From NCBI GenBank assembly GCA_000155695.1, contig DS990592.1:3085973-3149972 (forward strand): a DNA stretch of 64,000 bases. Direction: 5' to 3'. The position numbers and the translations under genes are program-made. The notes below the pieces were generated by a model. That model was given only the letters and a program-made list of their open reading frames with translations, was not told the DNA's origin and did not search any database. This DNA comes from Verrucomicrobiia bacterium DG1235 (GTDB taxonomy: Bacteria; Verrucomicrobiota; Verrucomicrobiia; Opitutales; Opitutaceae). Position 1 is the stretch's first letter. Every line of letters begins with the position of its first letter. Below are positions 63,906 to 64,000 of the stretch, piece after piece.

Positions 63906-64000
63906 CACAACACACCTCAAAAACGCCCCGCCCCCAATCTCGATTGCGTAACAAGCTGTTTACCTCGTCCATCCTCAGCCCCGGACTCCCCAAACAATTA

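Overview
The window looks like a chromosomal stretch from a Verrucomicrobiota bacterium, most likely an Opitutales/Puniceicoccaceae-type marine or aquatic organism. Reasons: an ECF sigma factor followed by a serine/threonine kinase fused to a C-terminal propeller, a PEP-CTERM protein with the VPDSG variant typical of this group, a DUF5069 protein, a large secreted cytochrome c/sugar-dehydrogenase-like protein, a Bacteroidetes-type long PurF, and high-GC genes with C-ending codons. The taxonomic call is inference; there is no rRNA or tRNA gene here. No insertion sequence, prophage, integron or CRISPR array was found.

Layout. 1-6 kb: partial MATE exporter, orphan membrane PAS histidine kinase, MscS channel, Cache chemoreceptor. 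5.9-9.4 kb: secreted amidohydrolase, azurin-like copper protein, a small membrane protein, a DUF2071 protein. 9.4-15.2 kb: a secreted orphan facing an ECF sigma factor and its kinase-propeller partner, then an AT-rich orphan gene. 15.4-22.7 kb: a mixed-acid fermentation locus on the minus strand (cupin, ldhA, rhodanese, DUF3817, pflB, pflA, an oxalate/formate-type transporter, ppnP, terminator). 22.8-24.9 kb: a two-gene unit of a membrane thioredoxin-like protein and a chemoreceptor with a histidine-rich membrane domain. 25-36.6 kb: APH-like kinase, a MarR regulator with two perfect operator palindromes facing a membrane protein, TPR protein, DUF2959 lipoprotein, glycosyltransferase, holA, ubiB plus a phasin-like protein, LMW phosphatase, fructosamine kinase, uppP, and an MmcB-like nuclease. 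36.7-44.1 kb: purN, SDR, DUF5069, epimerase, VPDSG-CTERM protein, BASS transporter, hflK-hflC. 44.2-64 kb: the 1114-residue cytochrome/propeller protein, HNH nuclease, Dabb protein, lipoprotein, purF-purM, VWA protein, uvrA, MuiA-like protein, PfkB kinase, 3-methyladenine glycosylase, and a dsbD-redoxin pair.

How the genes work together: pflB/pflA/ldhA split pyruvate between acetyl-CoA plus formate and D-lactate, with the neighbouring transporter a plausible formate exporter. purF-purM and the separate purN are purine-synthesis steps. DsbD passes electrons outward, and the secreted redoxin encoded just downstream is a natural acceptor. HflK/HflC form a membrane protease-modulating complex. 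Non-coding structure is notable: heptanucleotide tandem repeats sit directly at the stop codons of three minus-strand genes, a different heptamer occupies the leader of uppP, and several genes end in perfect hairpins.
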